NCBI RefSeq assembly: GCF_963855985.1
Contig: NC_087107.1
Span: forward strand, 3,658,001-3,722,000
From: Ostrinia nubilalis
Taxonomy: Eukaryota > Arthropoda > Insecta > Lepidoptera > Crambidae
Direction: 5' to 3'
Length of the DNA: 64,000 nt
The translations under genes were made by a program, and so were the position numbers. Below, piece by piece: positions 34,201 through 45,345 of this stretch (within the stretch, counting starts at the first letter, position 1; each line of letters begins with the position of its first letter). The notes under the pieces were generated by a model. The model searched no databases. It was not told the DNA's origin and saw only the letters and a program-made list of their open reading frames with translations.

Positions 34201-37200
34201 GCCGTCCTTAGGCAGGCTGTGTTAGTGCGCCAAAAAGACCTTCATACCGGCAAAGAGACTAGGTCGCGTTTTCTTCTTTTTTTCTCGTCGTCAGTCGACG
34301 CCTCCGTGGTGGTCGTGGAACTCGTGGTCACTGGCTCTGCGTCATCATCATCGTCATCGTCATCCAGTTCGATGGTGCCTCCGCCTCCCATATTGTCGCC
34401 CCCTCCGTTGCGGTTGCCCCCCAGGAATGCTCTAAGCACAACTGGTCCGAAAGTCTGGAGAACCTGGCTTGTTATCTGCTGGACTTTCTGTTCGATAATC
34501 TAGAACATAGACCGACCTTAGAACGCCGTTTGTGCCTGTTCTGAAACTTTAATTAGTACATTGCCTGTGGAAGAATTTGTGGTTAACATTTTTTGAACCA
34601 ATCGAGGTGTGATTCGGAGTGCTATCACAAAAACAATCCGTGACTTCTGTTTGAGGAGAAGTTGTATCAATTTCGTAGCAATTTTTGGTTTCCTTTGAGT
34701 ATTATCTTATTACACATAAATGACTTCAGATCTCATGCATCAGTAGTTCAGTGAGTTTTACCGTTTGAATGTAGCTTTTTAGGTAGGGAACTCAGGGACT
34801 GCATTACCTGTGTCAACGTAGGGAATAACTGCCGGAGGATGCCGATGGTTCGCTTGTTTCGCTCGCTCAGCTCAGAGCCGGGAGCGCCGAGGTTCAGCGT
34901 GGCCAGCGTCTCCTGGAATTAAGTAATAAATACAAATTAAGTAACTACTTATCATTTAGAACTTTAAGAATTGAAGCACGATGTTATGAGGCTCTAAAAG
35001 AGCCTGATATCACTTGTAACAGTTTAACGTGACCCTTCAGCCCAAGATTGCCAGTTTAAGATAATAGTAGACTGCAAAGGCGTCCACTGCTGCTACCCTC
35101 TAAATGTTAGGCATAGCATCAATATAATCCTTGGCAATTTTCAGTCTAGATGATAATAGCAATCCATCATTGTAATTAAATTAGGTTCTGAGATGCCAGT
35201 CAGTCAGCAACAACGCAAGATACATTAAAGGTATGTTTTGTTGATTTTAAAAGCCTATTAAGTAAGCAACTTGACACAATATTCGATTTGCATTTATGCT
35301 AATGAGAATTGCCAAAATTTGTGACAAAATGTTGTTTTGTCCATTCTTTGAAATTTTCTGATGGTTCTGTGTTGAAATGCACCATTGGATTTCGTTTCTT
35401 TTGTGTTTAGTGATTTCAAACAATGACCATCACACATTATGTCATCGTCATTGCGAGATATGCAAATTGATCATGTCGCTAAATGAAAATTGATTTGTTT
35501 TGTTTTACGTTCTTCCAAAACAAGTCAATAATGGTCCTATCTTAATCTTTGTACGAGTAGGTATATGACTATATCATACACAATAAAGACTTTATTACTT
35601 ACTTACTTACTTATAACCTTTAGCAGGTCAAGTATTGATGATGACTGTGAAACAAATAACATTTACAGATTTAATGGAGCCTTAAAATTTGACTCTACCA
35701 CTGTGAAATCAAAAGCAAGAAGAGAAACACCTCTCAGTGTATCAAAAATTAAGTTATACGTTATACCTAGTCTCAACATTTGGTTGGACGTCCACTGTTG
35801 GACAAAAGGCTCCCGCAAGTACCTACGTAGGTTTTTGGCCCCTAAAACTACACGAGCCTTAGTGCAAACCATACCTACCAGCTGAATCTACTAAAAAATG
35901 TTGTTGTTAATTAATTTACAGCCAGACAACGTGATTTTCGTAATTATTTCACTAATGAACTGCCTGTTGGGATACACGCGATACGCAGTGTCAAGAATAC
36001 CGTGACCTATGGCCAGAATGAGAATATTTTCGTGTAAGAATCTGTACGGACATAACGGTGGGAAATTCTTGCAAAAATACCGACTCTAGCACTTCAAGCT
36101 AAACTCTGGGTTCTTATAAAGCGGTCTTAAGAGCGATTTTGGAACAAAAATATACAGTATTTTCTGTACAAGAATGTCTGTGTTAGCGTATTGTCTTAAT
36201 CTCTGTCGAGATAAACAATAATTTTGCACTTAAATTGTTACATACCTAGTGAGTAATGTTTAATTATGATACTTGCAATAAAACGTGTTATTTCAAAGTA
36301 AAATATTATTTACATGAAAATATTTACTTTGTTTAAATTAACTGTGTAGTAAATTAAGTTACGGTAAGTAGGTTGCTATTTTTAGAATGTTGTTAATTTT
36401 CCAAGGCGGATTGAGTTTAAATACGCTAAGTATTCAAACTATACATAATTATTTTAAAAATTCATAATTCTCTCAATTATCCATTTGTGTCATAGATTTG
36501 AGTAAGTACTTAGCTAATATTACGATGCTAATCGAATTATTTCCAGGGCACTGAAAAATTGTTACTTTTATTTACGACACATCTTCTGTAAAGGCACTAC
36601 AGCCCTGAGGCAGACTGGATTTTTAAATAACTTTCAGTCAAATGAGTTCGCCCTCATTGTCATAACAAATCTATAGGAGAGTCGCGTTTTGACTGCCCAT
36701 AAAAAGTATGTAAATTAGGTGTCCACACCACTACCCTATTTTACTTATGGCTGCCGCGACACAAGCACAGCTTAGTGCAGCTAGAAGAACAAACAGTTTG
36801 TAAACCCTTTGTTGGCAAATAAATACATTTTACTTAAACTTTGCTATAAGTTTTCTTTATCAGGCCACGTAGATCATAGTTAAGAAACACGTGTGTAAGT
36901 CCAGTAACTGAGTTACTGGGTCTCGCGGCGCCCGCGCACGCTCGCTGCACATTGGGGCCGATTATTTTATGCCCAGCCTTCGCTGTAATGAGATGTAGTA
37001 AATCTTTATGCTTATCATACACTGCGGTATGCATGTGCACGTTTCTAAGCTATAAATCAGAAGTTAAAACTTTATCTGTATCTTTAAAAGCGAAAGGTCG
37101 CTGACTGACTGACTGACTCACTCATCACGAAACCTCAGAAACTTTTAGAACGTAGGTGCTCACTAAGACGTGATTTTGCAAAATTGAACTCCTAAGGGGG

Positions 37201-40200
37201 TAAAACGGGATCCACACGTACGAAGTCACGAAGTGTTATCATATTATGATGCGATCAAAATATTGTGCAACTAGGTATTCAGGCAAAAAGTAAGTTATTT
37301 TGCAAATGTTACGTAGGTACTTTAGTACCTTTTCCTTTTGCGTTTTAAAAGGCAATTACATAGATATATTGCATAGGTAATTTACTGAATAATAACTACG
37401 CGAGTTTATACAGAGCTACGAAAGTGCAATGTTTTGGCTAATATTCCAAAACTAAATCCTTCGATCGAGTACGCATTAATTATTAAGGGGTAATTTGCGA
37501 ATAAAGTAGGTATTCAACACCAAAAGTTATAAGACAACTTCGGTACAAAACAACAAGTTCAATCCTGATTAGTTTTCAACGAACTGTGAAATTAGATTTT
37601 TGTAACTTGAAATCAAGTTGTTATTTGGGTGAATATCAACAAACTCGTTTTTTGCCTAATTCCGGTGGCGAATTTTAATTTCCACTTTCCAAAACTTTTT
37701 TGTGGCAGAAATAATAGTAAATAACTTGTATTATTCAATGATATGGTAGAGATCAAAATATTATTAATACTTCTCGAGATATGTCAATTTGAAATTATCA
37801 AGAGCCACCGAAATTGTATTTGAGCCACCGGAATTAAGAACCAATCCACCGAAATTTATTTATACAGCGGACTTCGGAATGTTACGGATGATTGTCTCAA
37901 ATTACTTATTTATTTGTAATCAATTAAGTATTATTATCCAGTAAAGATGTTTATAATTAAAAACAATATTCAGGCCTGTGTTGTGACCCTAAAAAGCATC
38001 AAATCTTCCCACGTGAGTCGTAATAGCCGACTAAGGAATCAAAATACGGGAGGGTGGGCTGCAGCATCTTTCCGGGTATTATACTACCATACTGGAACTA
38101 CCAACCAGCCTGCTAAGCATGGTGATAACGGCAAAATCCCTCCATAGAGAACAAATCCAAAACTTTCTGGCTCTAGCCGCCAACAGCCCCGTTATTCTAG
38201 AGTCATCACAAAGACATCATACATGACCCTCAAACCCAGAAACCAACTCTAGTCCCGGGAGGGCGACCAACTGCCCCAGGTTGGTGTTAGGTTTATCTTC
38301 CATAAGTAAAAATATTGGTCCAGGCTAGCCAAGTTTTCATGATGGTATCATACCTATCCTATACTCAGAATTACGCAACTAATTATTCGCTAAAGACCAT
38401 GCGAACTGGAGATTAAGTATGAAGATATTTCTAGATCTATACCAGCTACTGAACTAACACATTACATATTTGTGACAGGGTAATTTAACGGAAAACTATG
38501 CAAACCTAGCGACAATGAGCTAGATAAAAGTAGTACAATTAAGAAACGGAGGACTAAATCCAGTCAGCCTCATAGAGAGAGAAGGCCTAGCAAAAGATGC
38601 CAGAACTGTAAAAGCGTACTGAGCTGCACCCTAATAGTACTGCAAAAATCAAAATGTAGTAATCATTTTTAGACGAACAGGCAATTTAATCACATTTGCA
38701 TTCTCCGATCACCACACAGCTTATGACCGCAGTCTATGAAGGAACACTATTTGCGGTTGCGATCCTCATCAGTGAGGGACCGAGGAAGAAGAAGAAGTCA
38801 TCACCGAAATAGAAGAATGCCGAATAAAAGATGCTCAAAAGCTGTCGACTGATGAAGCCTAAGCCACGACCAGTGCCAATCCAGCTCCAAAGCCCCACGA
38901 ATTTTCATCTCGAGTGGCAGAATAGATTGCAACCTACGAGACTAGGGAAATTTTAGCTGTTTCAGGACTATTCTCATCTGTTTTTAAGATTCTGCTTAGT
39001 ATCGATGTATAAATAGCTATCCAAGTCCTCACGCTGATACAAAGTGTATTATAGAGACGATTTTTTTGTAATAAATCGAAAGTATGTATTTGCGAGGACC
39101 AAATTGAATATACCAACATGAATAACGAGGATAGCAGAACCATTTTGGTAAATGCCTAAGCTGCTAGGAGAGATTAAGAAGCACTACTAGTAATTAGGCT
39201 GAAGATCGAGATTATTCCGACACTTTAGCGAAGATATCCTAGACTTTAGCTTGAGTGAGATTAGAATGCCCTATTAAAAACAACAAGGTATGGTATCAAC
39301 CAGGAGATAATGAAATCACAACTGAGCTTATGAAATCAGATGGAATGCTAGTACTAAAGTTCTCTTAAATACCACCATGTTTATTGGTCGATAAACCAAA
39401 AAATAAGACATGGTGGTGGTGCTAGAGACTGGAATGGAATGGACGTTGGCGATGGTCCAGAGTCAGGTGAGGCAGCTTTTTCCTGAAACATGACACTCTC
39501 GCTATCCAACATCCAGTCTCCCAGACAAGCTCATTTTCGAAAAGACGTTCGTAATACTACGTATACATATTTAATGCTGCGTCAAATTATGCAGAAGACT
39601 GAGGACTATAATCAGTCATTATTATTGGCCTTTTTGTACCTTCTTCGATTCGGTCAAGACCTGGGCTGTGCTACAGTCTCTTTAATGGCGTCAAATTGAC
39701 TGTCGATACATGCAACTTCTGAAGTATTTGTATGAAAACTTCATCATATCAGCCCTCCCCCAAGATCAGAACTCGAAACTTATCTGATTGCTGCGAGGGT
39801 TCAGAGTTGGAGACACCATAATCTCTTAAAGTCTTCACTACCTCCTACTTAGAGGTTTTCAAGCTTCTGAGCTAGACCGAGCTCAGTATCAAGATACGGC
39901 GAGTACATCACACAACTTCGATTCACTGACGATATTGTAGTTATGACTGAGACCTTAGTAGACCTAGGTACAATGCTCCAGAGCCAATAAGACCAATTCC
40001 GGCAATAGATTCGCCACCGGAGCCACCGAAATTGCGCCACCGGAATTGAAAAACTGTTACAAAATTCAAATTATAAAGAAAACTATAATTCTGATCAATA
40101 ATTTCTGTATGCAGATACAACAAAACACCAAACTTTAATCATGTTAAAGAATCGTTTAGCATCTAAGTAAGTAGCTTTCACTCATACACTTGCCAGCGAA

Positions 40201-41533
40201 ATTGAAAAATTTTGTATTCCTGTGCCGCTGATACAAATATTTACGGGTCTGCTGGAATAACAATACCACAAGTCGCAAGTCTTTATAGCCCGATCAGGAG
40301 GACACAGTTGAGTGATGCAGGGAAGAAGAACTCTACGTCTCTCAAAGCTTCTTTGGAGAAGTAAGAGAGTGTCGAAATTGAGCCACTGTAATTGCTTTTT
40401 TTCGTGGGACAGTTTTGAAAGGCTATTTAAAACACTTAAAATATGAAATATCACATTTCTTTCATATCATTTGGAAGTCTTATTTTATGTATTTTATGGC
40501 TATACTATTTTTAAATTACTAGAATCCCCGAGAAAGAAGGAATAACACAATTTATGAGTAGAAATAGAGTTAGGACGCGCCACCGCTATTAGATTTTGGG
40601 TCTTTGAAAATTTTTTTAGTACATAAAATAACTACCTATTGTCCTGAAGACTTTGCTATCGTGTAAAACGCTGTATAAACTATATACAGAAAAAAAATCA
40701 TCGCTCTTGTTACATTTCTCCCATCGATTCTCAGCTCCGCCGCGTAAAAAACGTGTTTGGGATATTCACCCATTTAATTGAATTGTAGAACAATTAGTGG
40801 CGTCATACGTATCTATTGCTATACCAGTAAAACGTCTAAAGGCAACAATCATGTTCTGATAGCTCATAAAAAGTCGATAGTCTGATAGCTCGAAAACACA
40901 TCAATCAGGTGTACATGATTACTACATTTATGTTCCTTTTTTAACCTAAGGACGTCCATTGCTGCATTAAGACCTCCCCCAAAGATTTCCACAATGACCG
41001 GTCCTACGTTACTCGCAACCTTCACGGCTAGCACGAAAAACTTTCGAGTTCGAATAGTTTGCGGATTCGAATCGCCATTAAAAGATTTAGTACGAAAACT
41101 ACGACAGCGCCCTTGTGAACGTGTCGTAAAGTGAACTCAGTATGAGAAATGGTTGCACGAAACTTATTTTGAGAATCAAAATTGTCATATTATCGTTTAA
41201 TTCGAAGGTTGAGTATCGAATTTTGTCGAATACGCAAACGATTCGAAGACGAAAGTTGTTGCTAGAGGTACAGGACATCGGTCCACCGAGTGCAAAAACC
41301 TTACGGATTTAAAAGTTAATCATCCTAGTCCTTCAACGCACCTGTGCGCTGGCAGCTGGAGCGATGATTTCAATTATCTCCGGCCGGTCGTCGGGATTCG
41401 GCTGGGGATCGGGGTTCGGCTGGGGTTCGGGATTCGGCGCTGGTTCGGGGTTCGCCGCGGGCTCCGGCGCTGGCGCAGCGCCCACCGCAGCCAACGCTGC
41501 GCACAACGCGATCAGGTACAATGACGTCTTCAT
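31240..41533 (-). CDS. Secreted acidic protein with dibasic/furin sites, seven coding exons, unknown function
   Basis: Coding exons in order: 41342-41533, 34808-34912, 34248-34499, 33885-34090, 32953-33031, 32486-32608 (or a shorter form ending at 32537) and 31240-31476. All joins keep frame, giving about 397 (or 380) residues. The start MKTSLYLIALCAALAAVGAA is a clear signal peptide. Next come proline/glutamate-rich repeats (PEPAPNPEPQPNPDPQPNPD), a hydrophobic helical block (NKRTIGILRQLFPTLTQ, then EQKVQQITSQVLQTFGPVVL), an eight-aspartate run, and a polybasic site KKRRKR (~172-177). Two further NKR sites (~83-85, ~250-252) suggest processing in the secretory path. A glycine-rich stretch and an amphipathic C-terminus (ITRLFIIANRGIANLIQDLI) follow. 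An acceptor at 41580-41581 implies an upstream 5' UTR exon not located here. No known family recognised. The exon 6 donor and the option of reading past the exon 3 donor (gtatga, in-frame TGA) are uncertain. Confidence 0.75.
32101..32411. mobile_element. Large palindromic element with a 27-bp tandem core
   Basis: The centre (32167-32328) holds six 27-bp units, five identical, of which the first 20 bases are GATCACCCATAGGTGATATC. The unit is itself nearly palindromic. The flanks (about 32108-32166 and 32337-32407) are inverted copies of each other over ~65 bp ('gattagatcaccc', 'gatcataggcgacactttgg'). The whole 311 bp can fold into one hairpin. It lies in the last intron of the secreted-protein gene. 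Confidence 0.8.
34913..37083 (-). other. First intron of the secreted-protein gene, proximal part
   Basis: Non-coding. Contains a TTAC microsatellite (about 35597-35611) and a short RTE-tail-like scrap near 35788-35820 ('gacgtccactgttggaca'). The ORF at 35565-35885 has no domain. Confidence 0.4.
37084..37232 (+). repeat. Interspersed repeat ('aaaagcgaaaggtcgctgac' family)
   Basis: Shares the blocks 'ctgactgactcactcatcacgaaa' and 'cctaagggggtaaaacgg' with copies at 55132-55325 and 58198-58373. Probably the 3' part of a LINE. Confidence 0.55.
37957..39983 (+). pseudogene. Degenerate RTE-type LINE, with many stops
   Basis: The 5' part (37995-38260) has the 'gggagggtgggctgcagc' region typical of lepidopteran RTE elements. 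Further on, the reading frame shows reverse transcriptase pieces in shifting frames: LRQIMQKTEDYNQSLLLAFL, the palm-A region, and near 39910-39930 LRFTDDIVVMTETL, where the usual catalytic FADD is FTDD. Stops and frameshifts are frequent and the 3' end is missing. It lies in the first intron of the secreted-protein gene, antisense to it. Confidence 0.65.
40942..41023 (-). repeat. RTE LINE 3' end fragment
   Basis: Reverse-orientation copy of the common ending 'tgcggcgcaggaccggtc...gtccagcagtggacgtc' (here 'ggacgtccattgctgcatta'), truncated. Confidence 0.5.
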
Positions 41534-41639
41534 TGTGTTTGTTTCTGGAAACTTTCTGGCTTGCTCCACTCGGTGTGGTCTGGAATAGAAGGGCAGGATT
41601 TAGTAAATAAGCCAAGTTTTTTAATAGTTTATTGTCTAA

Positions 41640-41830
41640 CTAGCTAACCCGGCGAACTTTGTTCCGCCTTAATGGCAATAAATAAGCAGACTTTTTTTAA
41701 ATTTCGAACGGGATAAAAAGTATCCTATGTCCTTCTCCTGGCTCTAAACTACCTCCCTGACAATTTTCAGCTAAATCGGTTCAGCCGTTCTTGAGTTATA
41801 AGTGGAGTAACTAACACGACTTTCTTTTAT
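41640..41830 (+). repeat. Interspersed repeat fragment abutting a MITE
   Basis: Contains the 'cccggcgaactttgttccg', 'gggataaaaagtatcctatg' and 'aaatcggttcagccgttc' blocks common in insect non-LTR 3' ends. It ends where the MITE at 41831 begins. It lies just upstream of the first known exon of the secreted-protein gene. Confidence 0.5.
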
Positions 41831-42095
41831 ACAGGATGTTAGGTAAATGGGTATATGAACCGACACTAGCCCATGTTAACATGGTCATATAAATGGTATG
41901 GTGAAGTCAGAAAATTGATATCTTCATTTTGATTATTTTAATTTTCATACAAATCGGATTTTATAAACTTTATTTTGTATGAAAAAAAATAAAAATAAAA
42001 TGATGATATCAAATTTCTGACTTCACCATACCATTTATATGCCCATGTTAACATGGGCTAGTGTCGGCTCATATACCCATTTACCTAACACCCTG
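41831..42095. mobile_element. ACAGG-TGTTAGGTAA foldback MITE, intact copy
   Basis: The ends ACAGGATGTTAGGTAAATGG and its inverse are nearly identical, and the two halves pair across most of the 265 bp. Same family as 16807-17364. No ORF. Confidence 0.8.
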
Positions 42096-44834
42096 TATAT
42101 ATAGATAATGCAGTTATCTGTGACTCTGAAGTGTCAAATTAGAAATCAATAACACCAAAATTGATGTTATCATGAAATCATGATCAAGGTTTTGAAGCGT
42201 ATCGTTTGATATGAAATCTAGTACAGTCAAATAGCACCCATTATATCTACCTCTACCACCTACAAATTAATTACTAAAAACGTACCTATATTATAATAAT
42301 AATAAATATAATAATAATAAATATTTATTCACTTAAACAACCCAGTAATTTACAATATAAAGTAATTAGTAAAACTACGTTACTCTAGGGTTAGTTTTAA
42401 TGTTTAGTGTATTAGTACAAGACTGACAGTTAACATACGGGTCTTTTTTGCTCTGCTGAGTGTATTATGATATAAGTAAGAGTACAAGAAAAGATGGTAT
42501 ACCAAGGTCAATACAAGCCCATTTGGAAATAAGAATGTTTTTCCCATTGTAAGTATTAACTAACAGACAAAACTACAATTTTCCTCACTCATACCGATGC
42601 CTAATCTAAAAGTCTTGTCGCACTAACAGCACTAGCAATTCTAAGTGCACACTATTTCGAGTGCATGTCACGTAGCATGAAGAAAGAGGGCGAGGCGACC
42701 GGGAGGTCGGGGCTCTACTCTATTGTCGTTTCGGGTGTTGCCATAGGGCCCTGGAGTTATGATTGCCGTAGGTCAATGTTCTCGAATTAGTGTTGCCATT
42801 TAACGCACATGATCGTTAGAAGAGGAAAACGCGAAGAGCGAAGGCTGATTTTAGTTGAAACACTTGACATTGGCGAAACTAGTGTGCTGATTGACATGGC
42901 AAAACTAGAGTGCTGATCAGTTGGGTTTTTCTTGACGGTCAAGTTGTAGACTTAGGCTACACTGGAGCTGTAGCGGTGAAAATGAGAGGATACAGGGATT
43001 TTGGCACAATTGTGGTTCCCAAAGCCAAAAATAAAAGAAGAAGGGGGAATGAGAGGTGATAATTTAGCCATATGAAAAGCATTTCATTAAAAAATTAATT
43101 TTAACCGCTAGGCGTTAAGTATTTGTGGTGTATACTAGCTTAAACTAGATAAATCTAGTATCATCTACAAAATAAAGTGAAACAGATTCCGCTCACGTAC
43201 CAGATTGCAAAGTAAAACATAATAACAGTCTATTTTTAGGCAGACCAATAAAGAGAATGTGTTGAGTAACGAAGTGGACGCGAAAGAGTGAAGGTCTATT
43301 AAATGGTTAACCAAAACACTGGTAGCGTATTCAAATTAAAACTTCAGGGTAAATTGATAAACTTGTAACAGCGCACATACAACAAGACACATAAGTAATT
43401 TGTGTGAAAATATACGATTATTTTTATGAGAAAGAGCGATTTTATAATTATACAGACAGCGTTATCTTTCAGTGACTTGGAGAAATGCACAAATATTCAT
43501 TCAAGTTGAGGACGGTAGGTCCTTATAAACCTGGATTTTGCAAACAGCAACCAAGTTAACGACATCTTTGAAAATAAACTTGTTATTATACAAATGTTTT
43601 ATTTTCTGTATAGGCCCCATCGAGTTGAGTGAAGTCATCCTTTGTGTCAATTAATTACTTAACGTGTAAAAATATGGATTTTCAGTTACGTATTAAACTT
43701 GAAGCATCTGCCTGATAGGTTTAGGTATAACCATTAATTAAAGCAACAAGTAAATCGCAAAATACACTCAACATCAAATAAATCGCACCTCCCGCAACAA
43801 GCACTTTCAAACGTACTCGTATGCATCCCCACTTCCCACCAATATTGGCACTATTTAAAAGCCTAGTTCTAAGCTTCATTTCATTAAAGGAAAGGTTTTT
43901 ACCCCAAAAATGTGTCTTTAGAAGGATCCAGAGTCACTTCTTCAAAAAATAGGCTATTACGCTTGAGCCAACTTTTATGGCTGTAAAACTGTTAAGTTGG
44001 GATTAATCGGTATCCATCTGTTAAAGAGGACACGTGTAATCATTATTTGGTTTTATAACCATAAAATTTGGTCTAATTGATCCCAGAGGTGAGCCCAAAG
44101 TGAGGTCTCTTTTCAAGTCACATTTATGGTATATGATAATCATTTATTTAGAAATTAAATATGTTTTTCTTTAAGGATATTTATTGGGCTTCCAAATAAC
44201 ACCAATATTGTTGGGGCACCATGATTGTGTCAGAAGAAAATCTTTAAAGTTTGCGTCGCAGAAGGTGCGGTTTATTTGATGTTGAGTGTAGTTCAACAAG
44301 ATGCTACATGCGTGATGTCATCAACGTAGACGTTTCAAGACTTTACAGCCACTATATTCATATAAACGCCGGCGTCTGTTACTTCATATAATACAAGTGA
44401 GAGGCGGTCAATATATCGAGATATTTCCACTATGTAATAACCATTGCATAAAGTAGGTGTTTGTACCAAAGTATTGCAGAAACCAGACTCGCTCTGTTTT
44501 TATTATAATAAGTAGTTTAATTCGTGGGTAATTATTATATTGAATTGCTGGAGCGATATCAATTGTAATAACGCGATGTTTATTCAAGTCGGTCAAATTG
44601 ATTGGATATAACATTATTGTTTATATTTATAAAATAGATGACATTTAGTTGATGAGTGTGAATTAAATTGTAAAAAGTCGAGTATATTATTTTAATACAT
44701 CGTTTTTTTTACAATATCTAATAATTCTAAAGAAAACAAAGATAGGACAATTTACATTTTATCCGAAAAAAATGTGACGTAAAATACAAAATAAAGTTAC
44801 AGACATCTCGAACACTAATAGATGAATTTTCGTA
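42096..44834. other. No gene recognised
   Basis: Contains an AATA-rich tail at 42296-42330, perhaps a LINE 3' end. The relatively GC-rich 42640-43060 could include the 5' UTR exon or promoter of the secreted-protein gene, but no splice site could be fixed. Confidence 0.35.
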
Positions 44835-44944
44835 GGCTGGGTTGCACCATCTCACTTTAACTTTGACAAACATCAAAAATATGTCAAACTCCATACAAAA
44901 AGCACCGGTTATAGTTACGGTCAAAGCTGGTGCAACTTAGCCTT
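44835..44944. mobile_element. GGCTGGGTTGCACCATC-type MITE, copy 2
   Basis: AGGCTGGGTTGCACCATCTC at the left is mirrored by 'ctggtgcaacttagcctt' at the right. Core 'aaactccatacaaaaagcac'. It contains part of a short spurious ORF. Confidence 0.75.
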
Positions 44945-45209
44945 AGAAGAAGATCAGCACTAGGTAGGTACCAACATTAGCTGTCAATCCTTTCACAACT
45001 ATGCAACTTCGATTAGTGTTGCACAGAGAAGTTTTTGTACGTGTTTATTAAGTATCGAGGTTGGTAAGAATGTTAAAATGATTGCTAATGTTTTGAACGA
45101 GTTAAGTAGTTTGGAGACAGACAAGGCTAAAAGTGAGTTTTAGATGCGGTCAATCGGGATTTGTCCATTACTACACTTATATCAATATATTATTTGATTC
45201 AAGTTGTCT

Positions 45210-45345
45210 TCTACAAGGTGGACTGATGACATCCTAAAGTTAGCAGGAAGGCGCTAGATGCAGGCCGCTACCAACCGAGCAATATGGAAATCATTGGGGA
45301 AGGCTTATGTTCAGCAGTCTGATGCTGAAATTATGATGGTTCGTT
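45210..45345 (+). pseudogene. RTE LINE 3' coding fragment
   Basis: Translates as WTDDILKLAGR then a stop and MQAATNRAIWKSLGKAYVQQ, the characteristic last residues of RTE ORFs in Lepidoptera. Truncated on the 5' side. Confidence 0.65.

Noticed and set aside
34219..34503. ORF on the + strand opposite exon 3 of the secreted-protein gene
   Set aside because: It is the antisense of the Asp-rich exon, giving poly-Ser. The minus frame has matching splice sites.
41569..41569. Upstream start for the secreted protein at 41569
   Set aside because: The codon is GTG, not ATG. The ATG at 41533 starts a typical signal peptide.
41364..41588. Gly-rich ORF on the + strand (FGWGSGFGWGSG)
   Set aside because: It is the antisense of the Pro/Glu repeats in the signal-peptide exon.
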